In this document: piece by piece, positions 21,221 to 30,600 of the stretch
Position numbering within the stretch: the first letter of the stretch is position 1
Layout of the letters: every line of letters starts with the position of its first letter
Origin: Shewanella litorisediminis
Lineage (GTDB): Bacteria > Pseudomonadota > Gammaproteobacteria > Enterobacterales > Shewanellaceae
DNA length: 64,000 nucleotides
Direction: 5' to 3'
NCBI RefSeq assembly: GCF_016834455.1
Contig: NZ_CP069213.1
Location: 2,294,501-2,358,500, forward strand
Translations under genes and position numbers: made by a program
Notes under the pieces: generated by a model
The model's input: only the letters and a program-made list of their open reading frames with translations
Told to the model about the DNA's origin: nothing
The model's database searches: none

Positions 21221-22096
21221 TTAAGCGGTCACGGTCATCGCTGACCGGATCGCCTGTTCGACGTATTTTGGCAAGGCAAAGCTTGCCTGATGCAAAGCCG
21301 GCGTGTAGTAACGGGTACTGATCCCAGCCTCGTTGAAACGCGCCTCGAGGGTTGCAAGGTCAAGCTTGCGTGCCTCTGGATTGTCGGTGGCCCAGGCAAA
21401 TGCCATGGCTCCACCAATGTACGTTGGGACTGCGGCCATGTAAAACCAGCATTCCCGGGTATAAGTGCTCATGCGGCGCACCGTATCCTGCAGGGACTCT
21501 ACCTGCATAAAGGGCACCCCATTTTGGGCGACAAAGATGCCGTTTTCATTAAGACATCTTTTGCAACCCGCATAAAAATCTGAACTGAACAGCACTTCGC
21601 CTGGACCCACAGGGTCAGTACAGTCAGAGATAATCACATCAAAACGCTCGTTGCAGCTGGCAACAAAGTCAATACCATCAGCAATAACCAGTTCGACACG
21701 GGGATCGTCGTACGCGCCGGCAGAGTGATTGGGCAGCCAGGTTTTACACATGTCCACCACGGCGCCATCAATCTCCACCATCACGATACGCTCAATCCCC
21801 CTGTGTTTCACCACTTCGCGCAGCATACCGCCATCGCCACCGCCGATGATGAGCAGGCTTTTTACCCGGCCATGTGCCAATACCGGCACGTGGGTCAGCA
21901 TTTCGTGATAGACAAACTCATCGGCTTCGGTGGTTTGAATGGCGCCATTAAGTGCCATCACCCGGCCAAAGCGGGCATTTTCAAAAATCGATAAATGCCA
22001 TTGACTGGTTTTTTGCTCAAAGAGCACCTTGTCTATCTCGAAATATTGACCATAGCCGCTATGCAGCGTCTCGAAATATAGCTTGTTGTCTTGCAT
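21221..22096 (-). CDS. speE: Spermidine synthase
   Basis: SpeE transfers the aminopropyl group from decarboxylated AdoMet to putrescine. The 291-residue protein has the Rossmann AdoMet-binding motif [17 protein letters not shown], the conserved [13 protein letters not shown] upstream, and [21 protein letters not shown], which carries the catalytic Asp and the gatekeeping loop. Length and motifs are complete. It is the promoter-proximal gene of the speE-speA-speD cluster. Confidence 0.96.
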   Translation of the reverse strand: MQDNKLYFETLHSGYGQYFEIDKVLFEQKTSQWHLSIFENARFGRVMALNGAIQTTEADEFVYHEMLTHVPVLAHGRVKSLLIIGGGDGGMLREVVKHRGIERIVMVEIDGAVVDMCKTWLPNHSAGAYDDPRVELVIADGIDFVASCNERFDVIISDCTDPVGPGEVLFSSDFYAGCKRCLNENGIFVAQNGVPFMQVESLQDTVRRMSTYTRECWFYMAAVPTYIGGAMAFAWATDNPEARKLDLATLEARFNEAGISTRYYTPALHQASFALPKYVEQAIRSAMTVTA

Positions 22097-22144
22097 TGTT
22101 CTGTATCCGATTGCGTCGGTAAGAAAAGTGTAGAATACCCATAC

Positions 22145-22400
22145 CCTTGCACTCCAATGGAAAGACGGGATGGGAAGCCGTAAGGTCTTGTCAGACCGGC
22201 TTATTTGGGACTATTGGCCTCTTCACGGCCAGAATTGATGCGGATAAGGGTAAGGTGTTTCACATCTGTGTCGATGGCCACCAGGTCCTGAGTCAGGCAA
22301 GAAGCCAGCTTGAGGCAATGTGCAGAAAGCAAATGATAGTGCATTAGCCAACTCCCCCTTCCATTAAGCCGTACCCCTTGCGTTATTAGGATGTGCAAGG
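22145..22400. repeat. 256-nt segment bounded by an 8-bp inverted repeat
   Basis: CCTTGCAC at 22145-22152 and GTGCAAGG at 22393-22400 are exact inverted copies. Between them are further local stems: AAGCCG/CGGCTT around GTCT/AGAC near 22179-22206, and TGGCC/GGCCA near 22219-22235. The long-range pairing would close a folded RNA of about 256 nt on either strand. It covers the possible 47-codon frame. Confidence 0.35.
22201..22344 (-). CDS. Possible small protein of 47 residues upstream of speE
   Basis: A frame of 47 codons starts at an ATG eight bases after GGGGGAG, an unusually good ribosome site. It reads [17 protein letters not shown] at the start and ends in [10 protein letters not shown] do not recognise it. 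It shows no signal peptide or membrane helix. It lies in the same direction as speE, 104 bases upstream, and inside a segment bounded by inverted repeats, so a structured RNA is an equally good explanation. A longer in-frame start at 22398 has no ribosome site. Confidence 0.35.
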   Translation of the reverse strand: MHYHLLSAHCLKLASCLTQDLVAIDTDVKHLTLIRINSGREEANSPK

Positions 22401-22799
22401 TGACACGGTCTTTGACTCATCCAAAATACCCAGACCGATAAAGTGACCTGTAAACAGGCGATAACCTTTGGGAAGAACCCCAAAAACGGCGCAATTAAAC
22501 CCTGCATACTTCAAGAATGCAAGCAAGAATTCGCATTTGTTCAATGAGTTGCAAGATATACTACAAAGCGAACTTTACCTCTCAAAGGGGGTTTACAAAA
22601 ATGGGCAGAATATCAAGCAGTAACACAACTTTTTGATTCACCATTTCTGTGAGTGTGTTCAATATTTTTAAATAGCAGAATCGTGTTTTTAGACACCCAA
22701 AAACCTTGATAAAAACGCGGTATTTGCCCGTCGAGGACCAGCTGAGCAAATCCTGTCCCAGTAGCGGTCTAAACTGAGGTTAATCGGCTCGGTTTGGGG
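22401..22799. other. Intergenic stretch without a recognisable gene
   Basis: About 400 AT-rich bases separate the structured segment from the cvfB-like promoter. I see no frame with coding character, no tRNA and no clear terminator. Homopolymeric A and T runs near 22590-22720 suggest promoter-type DNA. Confidence 0.5.
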
Positions 22800-22805
22800 T
22801 ATAAT
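22780..22805 (+). promoter_or_regulatory. Probable promoter of the cvfB-like gene
   Basis: A perfect TATAAT lies at 22800-22805, 39 bases before the start codon. The upstream TTAATC at 22780-22785 is at a short 14-base distance, so the -35 element is weak or different. Confidence 0.45.
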
Positions 22806-22844
22806 CCTCGCCGTAATGCCCATTCATCTGAAATCAGGTACTCA

Positions 22845-23675
22845 ATGATCCAATTAGGAAAGACTTGCCGGTTGGCGGTTGTTAAACAAGTTAATTTTGG
22901 TTTTTATCTCAACGCCGGTGACTTTGGCCAGGTGCTGTTACCCAATAAATTTGCACCGGACAACCTGCAAGTAGGCGATGAGCTCGACGTATTCCTGTAC
23001 CTGGACTCTGAAGACACTCCCATTGCCACCACTCAAAAGCCGTTGGCCCAAGTGGGTGAGTTTGCCAATCTTAAAATAGTGTCAGTGAGCCGGGTCGGCG
23101 CATTCCTCGATTGGGGACTGGACAAAGACTTGCTGCTGCCCTTTGCCGAACAGACCCGTCCACCGGAAGAAGGCAAGTATCAGTTGGTGCACCTGCACAT
23201 CAACCGCGCCGACGACAGAATAGTCGCCTCTGCAAAGCTGGATAAGTTTCTGGACAAGACGCCAGCTTCTTACAAGCCAGGCCAGGAAGTGAAACTGACC
23301 ATCGCCGGACGCACAGACCTGGGTTATAAGGCAATTATCAACAACAGCCACTGGGGTCTTATCCATCAAAGCGATGTGTTCAAGCCACTGTGTGCGGGCA
23401 ATAAGCTCAAGGGTTACATCAAGCAGGTACGCCACGACGGTAAAATCGATCTGGTGCTCAACAAAGGTACCCGAGATGAGTTGGATGCCCACTCCGGCGT
23501 TATCCTGAAAAAACTGCAGGCCGCCGGTGGATTTTTGCCATTGGGTGACAAGACTGATGCCGACGTGATTTACGCTGAGCTGGGCATGAGCAAAAAAGCC
23601 TTTAAAAAGAGCATTGGAGGCCTCTTTAAAGAGGGCAAACTCCGAATAGCCGACGACGGACTCTATCTGAGCTGA
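22845..23675 (+). CDS. S1-like RNA-binding protein of the CvfB family
   Basis: The 276-residue cytosolic protein contains several S1/OB-like units. NFGFYLNAGDFGQVLLP is in the first, SRVGAFLDWGLDKDLLLP in the second, LGYKAIINNSHWGLIHQ in a third. A C-terminal winged-helix segment (YAELGMSKKAFKKSIGGLF) follows. This arrangement is that of CvfB/YitL proteins, described as RNA-binding regulators in some Gram-positive bacteria; the role in gammaproteobacteria is not established. The ATG at 22845 gives the family start MIQLGKTC; the frame stays open to 22794 but reaches into the promoter. A terminator follows eight bases after the stop. Confidence 0.85.
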   Translation: MIQLGKTCRLAVVKQVNFGFYLNAGDFGQVLLPNKFAPDNLQVGDELDVFLYLDSEDTPIATTQKPLAQVGEFANLKIVSVSRVGAFLDWGLDKDLLLPFAEQTRPPEEGKYQLVHLHINRADDRIVASAKLDKFLDKTPASYKPGQEVKLTIAGRTDLGYKAIINNSHWGLIHQSDVFKPLCAGNKLKGYIKQVRHDGKIDLVLNKGTRDELDAHSGVILKKLQAAGGFLPLGDKTDADVIYAELGMSKKAFKKSIGGLFKEGKLRIADDGLYLS

Positions 23676-23682
23676 TGGATAT

Positions 23683-23707
23683 AAAACGGTGGCCTTGCCA
23701 CCGTTTT
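23683..23707 (+). terminator. Terminator of the cvfB-like gene
   Basis: AAAACGGTGGC pairs with GCCACCGTTTT around a CTT-type loop, and T residues continue after the stem. Confidence 0.88.
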
Positions 23708-23798
23708 TTTATTGGCGAATTGGTAACAAAGTACGTTGCCTATGGGCACAAGCAGCCGGCTCTGATATAACAGATTCAGGAAGTTAAAGGAGTTTTCA

Positions 23799-24425
23799 AT
23801 GTTGCTTGATGCCATCGAAGCCAGAATTATCGGCTGTTTATTGGAAAAAGAAGTTACCACACCGGATCAATATCCCCTTTCCCTCAATGCCCTCACCCTG
23901 GCTTGCAATCAAAAAAGCAGCCGGGATCCCGTGATGGACCTGTCTGAAACACAGGTGCAGGCAGGCATTGATGAACTCGCCAAAAAACGCTTGATAAGCG
24001 AACAATCCGGCTTTGGCAGCCGCGTCGTAAAATATAAGCACCGGTTTTGTAATACTGAGTTTTCTGATCTTCAGCTTTCCAGTGCGCAGGTTGCCGTAGT
24101 CAGTCTGTTGCTGCTCAGGGGCCCCCAGACTCCCGGCGAGCTGAGAACCCGTGCCGGACGACAGCATGAGTTCAAAGACATCGGCGAAGTCGAAGCTACC
24201 CTCACGGCACTGGCATCGAGGGAATCGCCATTGGTGGTTCAACTCCCCAGAGATCCAGGTAAACGGGAATCAAGATTCAGTCTGACGATAGTCGAATCCT
24301 CTGAGAGTCCGGCGTTGGTTCCCTCCCAAGTCGACGAAAGAGACGATAGCCGCATTGCTGCCCTTGAAGAGCGAGTCGCGCAATTGGAAGCGCACCTGGA
24401 TGCACTCTTAAATCAAACACACTAA
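23799..24425 (+). CDS. yceH: YceH-family protein (DUF480)
   Basis: The 208-residue protein is made of two winged-helix-like halves. [20 protein letters not shown] and [19 protein letters not shown] are family hallmarks. [19 protein letters not shown] is in the second half, and the C-terminus ([15 protein letters not shown]) is a short coiled coil. The function is unknown in the family. It is preceded by AAAGGAG at 23786-23792. It lies 22 bases upstream of the ABC permease gene and may share its transcript. Confidence 0.88.
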   Translation: MLLDAIEARIIGCLLEKEVTTPDQYPLSLNALTLACNQKSSRDPVMDLSETQVQAGIDELAKKRLISEQSGFGSRVVKYKHRFCNTEFSDLQLSSAQVAVVSLLLLRGPQTPGELRTRAGRQHEFKDIGEVEATLTALASRESPLVVQLPRDPGKRESRFSLTIVESSESPALVPSQVDERDDSRIAALEERVAQLEAHLDALLNQTH

Positions 24426-24447
24426 TCAGTGATAACAGGACGTTAGC

Positions 24448-25287
24448 ATGTCTCAACCTCAGCTTGCCCATCCGGGACCTTTGATGCATGTCTGGCTAAT
24501 CGCCAGACAGGAAGTCATTAAAGGTTTTTTCAATCTTCGGGGTCTGATAGCCCTGGTCGCTTATTGCCTGGTATGGGGACTTATTCTCTACTACCCCATC
24601 CGCAGCGCCGCCAAATACCTTGCCGATCCCCATATGCGCCAAATGTTGACGGAAATGCTCGGCATGGTCAGTCCTAAGCATTTGCTCTCATGGGATGTCC
24701 CTGAGCTGTCACTATTTTGGGTCATTAGCCTCTACTGGTTCCCGCTGTTTGCCATTTTGAGCAGTGCAGATCAGTTTGCCTCAGACAAAAGCCGCAAAAC
24801 CTTCCGCTTTTTGGTACAGCGCACCGGCCGGGATGCCTTATTTTTTGGCCGTGTGTTCGGGCAATTATTATTGCAAAGTGCCTATATCATCACTGCCGGA
24901 TTGGCCACGCTGATACTGACGCTGTTTCGTGAGCCGGAACTCGCAGCCACTGCGATTTCTGACGGTGTTCTGGTACTGTTGAACCTGCTGATTGTTATCA
25001 CCCCCTACATAGCACTGATGGCCTTGCTGTCGCTTTATGCCAACAGTGCCCGCCAGGCAACCCTGTTCGCCGTGCTGGTATGGTGCGTGCTCAAAATTCT
25101 TGCGGCCCTTGCCGCCTATTACCTGCCTTCGCTGCCAAGCCTGGATTGGCTGTTGCCGGGGAGCCAGATTGACTTGATAGTGGATAACACACCGCTCGGT
25201 GCCCTGCTCCACGCGCCACTGCCCTTGATTCAAGCTGCGGTGCTGCTCGCCTTGGGCTTGATATACATGAAAAGGAGCGCACTGTGA
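24448..25287 (+). CDS. ABC-2 type transporter permease
   Basis: The 279-residue protein has about six hydrophobic helices: near residues 33-50 (LIALVAYCLVWGLILYYP), 88-105, 146-165, 173-196, 205-225 and 252-272. A cytoplasmic FASDKSRKTFRFLVQR segment follows the second helix, as in ABC-2 permeases of the NosY/CcmB-like class. The start codon of the ATPase gene overlaps its stop (GTGA), so both make one transporter. The cargo cannot be inferred. Confidence 0.82.
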   Translation: MSQPQLAHPGPLMHVWLIARQEVIKGFFNLRGLIALVAYCLVWGLILYYPIRSAAKYLADPHMRQMLTEMLGMVSPKHLLSWDVPELSLFWVISLYWFPLFAILSSADQFASDKSRKTFRFLVQRTGRDALFFGRVFGQLLLQSAYIITAGLATLILTLFREPELAATAISDGVLVLLNLLIVITPYIALMALLSLYANSARQATLFAVLVWCVLKILAALAAYYLPSLPSLDWLLPGSQIDLIVDNTPLGALLHAPLPLIQAAVLLALGLIYMKRSAL

Positions 25288-26189
25288 GCCTTTTAGTATC
25301 CCGAAACCTGACCAAACGTTACGGCAGTAAAATTGCGCTGGATGCTGTATCGCTGCAAGTAGAAGCCGGCGCCCCTGTTGCGCTGGTTGGCCCAAACGGC
25401 GCCGGTAAAACAACCCTGATGAGTCTGATGTGTGGTTACATCCAGCCTGACGGTGGCAGCCTCGAAATCCTTGGTCACCCTCCCGGCAGCCGTCAATTGC
25501 TGGGAAAAGTCTGCGCCCTGCCGCAGGATGCCTTGCTGGATCCCAACTTCAGCGTGGGCGAGCAGCTGACCTTTTTTGCATCGCTGCAAGGATTCTCAGG
25601 CAAAGAAGCCCGCAGGGAGGCTGAGCGGGTATTGGAGCTCGTTCAACTGAGAGAAGCGACGCCTCACAAACCCACAGCCCTCAGCCATGGCATGGGCAAG
25701 CGTGTCGCCATAGCACAGGCCTTGATAGGCACCCCTCAACTGGTGCTTTTGGATGAACCCACCGCCGGATTGGATCCGGCAAACGCCCGAGCCGTGAGGG
25801 AATTGATAGCCCATACCAGCGAACAAACCACATTCCTGATTTCATCACACAACCTCGAAGAACTTGAGCGTCTGTGTGACACTGTGCTGTATCTGGATAA
25901 AGGCAAACTCAGTCAGTCCCTGTCGATGAAGTCACAGACTACTGAGCGCTTTTTGACGTTAAGCCTCCAAGAGGTTGCAGCGGAAGGACTCGGTGACAAG
26001 CTGAGCACACTGCCAGGGGTTCAAAGCGTGAAACGTCAGCATAACGGCCGTGAATTTATTATCGGCTTTGAGCCAACGTCACAAGAGTACGGTCTTGAAA
26101 AGGCGGCGCTGGACTTACTGGCAACAGAAGGCATTCGGTATCGGCAACTGCTGAATGGCAAGAGTTTGGAAGACAAACTCTTTTCCTGA
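25284..26189 (+). CDS. ABC transporter ATP-binding protein
   Basis: The 301-residue ATPase has Walker A (GPNGAGKTT), a Q-loop in CALPQDALLD, a signature segment LSHGMGKRVAIAQAL in place of the usual LSGGQ, Walker B with LVLLDEPTAGLDP, and the H-loop SSHNLEE. About 75 residues follow the nucleotide-binding domain, as in ABC-2 exporters. The start is GTG, overlapping the permease stop. With the permease it forms an exporter of unknown substrate, and the pair ends at a strong terminator. Confidence 0.88.
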   Translation: MSLLVSRNLTKRYGSKIALDAVSLQVEAGAPVALVGPNGAGKTTLMSLMCGYIQPDGGSLEILGHPPGSRQLLGKVCALPQDALLDPNFSVGEQLTFFASLQGFSGKEARREAERVLELVQLREATPHKPTALSHGMGKRVAIAQALIGTPQLVLLDEPTAGLDPANARAVRELIAHTSEQTTFLISSHNLEELERLCDTVLYLDKGKLSQSLSMKSQTTERFLTLSLQEVAAEGLGDKLSTLPGVQSVKRQHNGREFIIGFEPTSQEYGLEKAALDLLATEGIRYRQLLNGKSLEDKLFS

Positions 26190-26200
26190 ACGCCCTATAT

Positions 26201-26229
26201 GAAAAAGCACCCTTTGAGGGTGCTTTTTC
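26201..26229 (+). terminator. Terminator of the ABC transporter operon
   Basis: A 12-bp stem, GAAAAAGCACCC against GGGTGCTTTTTC, with a TTTGA loop lies 11 bases after the stop codon. Confidence 0.88.
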
Positions 26230-26618
26230 ATACTTTTCTGCGGCTACTGAGAATGACAAACCTACAACGCCGCTGTCACTTACTGCACCACATCAATAAG
26301 CTAACCGGCCCCGGATTGAATCAGCCCTAATTCGGCGCCAAAGACAACGACAGACTCAGCGATTCTGAAAGTCCAGCCTGCCCGCAACGCTGCCGGCCCA
26401 AACAATCAGTCCACACAAACAGGCCATGCACCCGCTCCAAGTAAACAGAGTCTCTTGCGACGCCTTGTCTTGGCTGCATCAGGTATCATCCATGAGCGTC
26501 CCGTTAATCATAATGGCGACACTTTCCCGCACTCACAGCCAGATCTTACTCCAGATAGAGGCGCGCACGACAATTTCAGCAACAAGCACAATGGCAAAAG
26601 CTAAATTCGAGGCAACAA
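26230..26618. other. Intergenic stretch, no gene recognised
   Basis: About 390 bases lie between two terminators. Short frames exist on both strands (for example 26426-26668 on +), but none has a ribosome site, family resemblance or convincing codon use, and that one runs through the cold-shock terminator. It may be decayed coding DNA. Confidence 0.5.
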
Positions 26619-26646
26619 AAAAGCCGTGGCATTGGCCACGGCTTTT
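26619..26646 (-). terminator. Terminator of the cold-shock gene
   Basis: AAAAGCCGTGGC pairs with GCCACGGCTTTT around an ATTG loop. On the minus strand the stem is followed by more T residues. It lies 19 bases after the stop codon. Confidence 0.85.
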
Positions 26647-26664
26647 ATACATCTCTTGGGAGAA

Positions 26665-26874
26665 TTAACCGATTACGGTTACGTTCTCAGCCTGAGGACC
26701 TTTCTGACCCTGGGTCACGGTGAAAGACACCTTCTGACCTTCGTCCAGAGTCTTGAAACCGTCAGTGTTGATGGCGCGGAAGTGAACAAACACATCTGGG
26801 CCAGCTTCCTGAGCGATAAAACCAAAGCCTTTATCAGCGTTGAACCACTTAACTACACCAGTCACTTGAGACAT
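26665..26874 (-). CDS. Cold-shock protein, CspA family
   Basis: The 69-residue single cold-shock domain begins [20 protein letters not shown] and has both RNA-binding motifs (KGFGFI and VFVHFRAI). It should act as an RNA chaperone. The ATG at 26874 follows AGGAT; the frame extends 11 codons upstream into the leader. The promoter-to-start distance of about 130 bases gives a long leader of the kind cspA-type genes use for cold induction. A decayed relative lies at 17278-17523. Confidence 0.93.
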   Translation of the reverse strand: MSQVTGVVKWFNADKGFGFIAQEAGPDVFVHFRAINTDGFKTLDEGQKVSFTVTQGQKGPQAENVTVIG

Positions 26875-27012
26875 ATCGGTATCCTGTAACATTAAATATT
26901 TAAACAATTGCCAATTATGGCGGTGGAGCGGGAAAAGCCGGTATTACTTAATGTTTACAGGACAAACTGGTCGTGCGGAACACAAAATAAATCCAACCTT
27001 CAAGCTTCATCG

Positions 27013-27040
27013 ACTATACTCCATCCTAGACATAAGTCAA
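27013..27040 (-). promoter_or_regulatory. Promoter of the cold-shock gene
   Basis: On the minus strand TTGACT (27040-27035) and TATAGT (27018-27013) are separated by 16 bases, close to the sigma-70 consensus. The expected start near 27006 gives a leader of about 130 bases. Confidence 0.65.
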
Positions 27041-27161
27041 CAAACCTTTGTGTCTGGCGCTCTGATTTTTTACTTAAATTTCTGTAATTTGGCGTCAGCG
27101 CTGTTCAAATACCGTACAGACAGCGTCTAAAGACTCAGCCAAGCCATTATATTTTCAAGTT

Positions 27162-28001
27162 TTACAGCATCCGGCGCTGTAAGTTGATCCGAAAATCCAG
27201 CTCGCAACTGAATGGCTCGCTCGCAAGCTGCCTGCGCGCCTCCGGGGTGAATTTCCAGGCGTAGGGTGTCATCTCCAGAAACGCGAGTATCAGCTCTGGC
27301 GTGTCCATATCAAGCTGCCATTGCAAGCGCTCTGAGCTCACCAGTTCAAATCCATCGATTTGCTCTTCTTTATCCTCGTGCAGCCTGGGCGTGTCGTAGA
27401 TGCGCTTCTTAACAGCAAAGTGGTGCATGGGGCCTGCGGAGGCTGTCAGTAAATAGCCGCCCGGTTTGACCAAACGCTTCAGTTCCTCTGCTTTTGACGG
27501 CGCGTAAATTCGCATTATCAGATCGAAAAAAGCCGTTTCAAAGGGTGTTTCAAAGCTGCTTGCCACGCAAAAATGAATTTGCTGATATCTTTTGGCGGCC
27601 GATTTCAGCGCCGCACGGGAGATGTCGAGTCCATAGAACTGGGGCTGAATACCAGCCTTTGCCAATCCCTGCTGCAAACGATGGGTGTAATAGCCTTCAC
27701 CGCATCCCAGATCCAGGATCCTGTTGGGTTTTACAGGTAACCCAAGCACCAGTTCGCCCAATCTGTCACTCAGCTTTTGATAGGCGCCCGATTCCAAAAA
27801 CAGGCGTCGCGCCTTCATCATCTCTTTATTGTCACCGGGATCTTTTGAACGCTTTTTCTGCACCGGCAACAGATTGATATAGCCCTCTTTTGCCCTATCG
27901 AACCCATGTCCCTTTGGGCACACCATGGTCGCCTCGCCGGCACACAAAGGCGCTTTACACAAAGGGCAAAGATAAGTCGGCTGAACGTTCAGGGGCACCA
28001 T
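27162..28001 (-). CDS. rlmA: 23S rRNA (guanine-N1)-methyltransferase
   Basis: RlmA methylates N1 of a guanine in 23S rRNA helix 35 (G745 in E. coli) using AdoMet. The 279-residue protein starts with a zinc finger (Cys12, Cys15, Cys28, His32). It then has FDRAKEGYINLLPVQKKRS and DPGDNKEMMKARRLFLESG, strong RlmA hallmarks. The Rossmann motif is ILDLGCGEGYYTHRL. The start codon overlaps the stop of the upstream unknown gene (TAATG), implying translational coupling. Confidence 0.92.
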   Translation of the reverse strand: MVPLNVQPTYLCPLCKAPLCAGEATMVCPKGHGFDRAKEGYINLLPVQKKRSKDPGDNKEMMKARRLFLESGAYQKLSDRLGELVLGLPVKPNRILDLGCGEGYYTHRLQQGLAKAGIQPQFYGLDISRAALKSAAKRYQQIHFCVASSFETPFETAFFDLIMRIYAPSKAEELKRLVKPGGYLLTASAGPMHHFAVKKRIYDTPRLHEDKEEQIDGFELVSSERLQWQLDMDTPELILAFLEMTPYAWKFTPEARRQLASEPFSCELDFRINLQRRML

Positions 28002-28888
28002 TAATCTTCCTCTGCGATGGCCAGCACCATGGCATTAACCTCTGGCGTGGATAAGAGTTCATAGCATTCAAGCAATCGCTTGAGTTTATCTATGTCGTGT
28101 CCAAAATCGTTGGCGCTGTTGCCAAGTTTTGGACGCTCCTGCGATTGAGCGTACTGACGAAGTAACCATTGCCGACGTTGACTCAGCATAGGTTCTATTC
28201 GCATAGCTTCGGCCGCAAGCCCTGGATGACTGTCAACTCCAGAAAGATAGGAAACCAGTTCAAGCCTCGCCTGTTCAAGCTCGGTAATCAATAACGCCAG
28301 AGCTGCACTGCTGGCGTCATATTCAGGCTCCCTGGCAAGAACTGCTTTGGCATTTTGAAGCACCAAGGGGTCTTCGCACAGGTGCAAATCAGTTTCGAGG
28401 GCCACCAGGCTGAATTCCCCCTCGCTTCCCAAACGAAAACCCATCAGCGCAGGCTCATTGGGATCCAATGTCAGAGTGATAAGTAAGCCTCTTCGAAGCC
28501 GTTCCAACAAACGTGCAGGGGTGCGGCTGCTGTTGGCGTAGACTCTGAGTCCCTGACCAGGGCCCCGACGCAGTTGTCCGGTTGTTGTTTGGCTCACCAC
28601 ATCTTCCGCAAGAGACTTAAGATCGCTTCCCGAACACAGACCCGATTGTTCAGTCTTCGCAGTATTCAATAGGGGGTAAGGACTTAGGCTGAAACCTGCC
28701 TGTAATCTCAGTAAAATCTCAGCTTCGGCTCCCGCTCTGGTCACCACAACCTCGATGAGCGGCGCACGCATCGCCTGCATCAGTACAAAATCACTGACGT
28801 CATGGGTGAGGCTTAGTAAAAAACGCGAAGACTGTTGCCCCGGTTCGATGCTCAGGAGTTCCGGCAGCCGATAATATTGATTGAACAT
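28001..28888 (-). CDS. Unknown protein of 295 residues, coupled to rlmA
   Basis: I do not recognise this protein. It has no signal peptide or clear membrane helix. It begins MFNQYYRLPELLSIEPGQQ, is Leu-rich and mostly helical in its last third (LLRQYAQSQERPKLGNS, DIDKLKRLLECYELLS), and has GQLRRGPGQGLRVYANSS in the middle. The ATG at 28888 is chosen because GGAAGGATT lies about seven bases upstream; the frame stays open 15 codons further. The overlap with rlmA suggests a joint role, perhaps around RNA, but that is only inference. Confidence 0.7.
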   Translation of the reverse strand: MFNQYYRLPELLSIEPGQQSSRFLLSLTHDVSDFVLMQAMRAPLIEVVVTRAGAEAEILLRLQAGFSLSPYPLLNTAKTEQSGLCSGSDLKSLAEDVVSQTTTGQLRRGPGQGLRVYANSSRTPARLLERLRRGLLITLTLDPNEPALMGFRLGSEGEFSLVALETDLHLCEDPLVLQNAKAVLAREPEYDASSAALALLITELEQARLELVSYLSGVDSHPGLAAEAMRIEPMLSQRRQWLLRQYAQSQERPKLGNSANDFGHDIDKLKRLLECYELLSTPEVNAMVLAIAEED

Positions 28889-29090
28889 GAGAAAATCCTT
28901 CCAATGGTGGGATATTTTACCTCCGTATCTCATCCATGGTCATCCGCAATTTACATAAGGCTCCCAACAAATCGCCCTGGCTGACGTATATTTATCCAAC
29001 AAGGCGGTCTGAAAACCGCTAAGAGATGAATATGGCGCGTCAAGTGATAAGATAAGCGCTTATATTGTCACGGACAGAGCTAATTTCCCG

Positions 29091-30503
29091 ATGGAAAACT
29101 ATATTCAGCCCACTATTTTTTGGCACGATTATGAAACGTTCGGAGCCAGCCCGGCCAAGGACAGGCCAGCACAATTTGCCGGTATCAGAACCGATCTGGA
29201 CCTGAATATTATCGAAGAGCCTGTCACCTTTTACTGCCGTTTAAGCCCCGATTACTTGCCCTCACCCGAGGCCATTCTTATCACCGGCATTACACCGCAA
29301 CTGGCAAATCGACAGGGTATACCCGAAACCGAATTTATGGGCCGTATTCAGGCCATTTTCAGTCGCCCCAATACCTGTGTTGCAGGCTACAATTCGCTGC
29401 GCTTCGATGATGAGGTCAGTCGCTACGGTTTCTATCGCAACTTTATTGACCCCTATGCCCGTGAGTGGCAACAGGGCAATTCCCGCTGGGATATCATCGA
29501 CTTGGTGCGCGCCTGTTATGCACTGCGCCCAGAAGGGATCAACTGGCCCGAAAAAGAAGACGGCAGCCCCAGCTTTAAACTCGAGCATCTGACTGCAGCC
29601 AATGGCCTGGGGCACGACAAGGCCCACGACGCCATGTCCGATGTCTATGCCACTATCGCACTGGCGCGGCTTATCAAGGAAAAGCAGCCCAAGCTTTATG
29701 ACTACTATTTCCGTTTAAGGCGCAAACAAGCCGTCGCCGAGCAAATTGACGTGCTCGCCATGCAGCCCCTGGTACACATCAGTTCAAAGATTCCGGCAAC
29801 CCAAGGCTGTGCCACCCTGATAGCTCCGGTCGCGCATCATATGCGCAATAAAAATGCGGTCATTTGCGTGAATCTCGCCATGGACATTCAGCCACTTATC
29901 GATTTGGATGTGGATGCGCTGCGTGCAAGGCTTTATACCAAACGGGAAGATCTAGCCAGTGATGAGCTGCCGGTGCCGGTTAAGCAAATTCATTTGAACA
30001 AGTGCCCCTTTATCGCCACAGCCAAAACCCTGGAAGATGCCAATGCCGAGCGCCTGGGTATAGACAAAGCATTTGCCCGGGAACAATACAAGCGATTGAA
30101 ACAGCATCCGGAAATTCGCGAAAAGCTCACTGCACTGTTTGAGGATGAACCACAACAGCAAAGTGCGGATCCCGATTATATGCTTTACAGTGGCGGATTC
30201 TTCAGCCCTGCTGACCGCGCCAAGATGGATATTATCCGCGCCACGGCCCCGGAGCATTTGGCGGCTCTTGAGCTGCAATTCGATGATTCTCGCCTGCCGG
30301 AAATGCTGTTTCGTTATCGGGCGCGCAACTACCCGCTCACCTTGTCCTATGATGAAAACCTGCGGTGGCGCGAGTTTTGCCAAGGTCGCCTCAACGACCC
30401 TGACTATGTTATCCGGCTGGAAAACCTGTTGGAAGAAACCGCCAAGGATGAAAAAAAGCAAAAACTACTTGGGGCTTTATGCCAATATCTGCAGTCACTT
30501 TAA
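29091..30503 (+). CDS. sbcB: Exodeoxyribonuclease I
   Basis: ExoI degrades single-stranded DNA 3' to 5' and works in mismatch repair and recombination. The 470-residue protein is close to the E. coli length. The DEDD exonuclease motifs are visible: Asp13 and Glu15 in FWHDYETFG, an Asp in VAGYNSLRFDDEVSRYGF, and AHDAMSDVYATIALAR. The C-terminal half contains SGGFFSPADRAKM and LTLSYDENLRWREFCQGRL, typical of the SH3-like and helical parts. It is monocistronic. Confidence 0.96.
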   Translation: MENYIQPTIFWHDYETFGASPAKDRPAQFAGIRTDLDLNIIEEPVTFYCRLSPDYLPSPEAILITGITPQLANRQGIPETEFMGRIQAIFSRPNTCVAGYNSLRFDDEVSRYGFYRNFIDPYAREWQQGNSRWDIIDLVRACYALRPEGINWPEKEDGSPSFKLEHLTAANGLGHDKAHDAMSDVYATIALARLIKEKQPKLYDYYFRLRRKQAVAEQIDVLAMQPLVHISSKIPATQGCATLIAPVAHHMRNKNAVICVNLAMDIQPLIDLDVDALRARLYTKREDLASDELPVPVKQIHLNKCPFIATAKTLEDANAERLGIDKAFAREQYKRLKQHPEIREKLTALFEDEPQQQSADPDYMLYSGGFFSPADRAKMDIIRATAPEHLAALELQFDDSRLPEMLFRYRARNYPLTLSYDENLRWREFCQGRLNDPDYVIRLENLLEETAKDEKKQKLLGALCQYLQSL

Positions 30504-30600
30504 GATCAACTCACCTGAATTTGGGAGTCGCCTCCCATTTTCGCTGTAACAGAATGACTAAACTGTCAGTCAGCAAAATTAACAATGAAGGAAAACGGCC

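Noticed and set aside
22147..22347. 66-codon + frame antisense to the small gene upstream of speE
   Set aside because: It starts at a TTG with no ribosome site, whereas the minus-strand frame has a strong one.
25284..26189. ABC system as copper/nitrous-oxide NosFY
   Set aside because: The permease is only generally ABC-2-like and no nos genes are nearby, so no substrate is assigned.
26426..26668. 80-codon + frame before the cold-shock gene
   Set aside because: No ribosome site, no family resemblance, and it runs through the cold-shock terminator.
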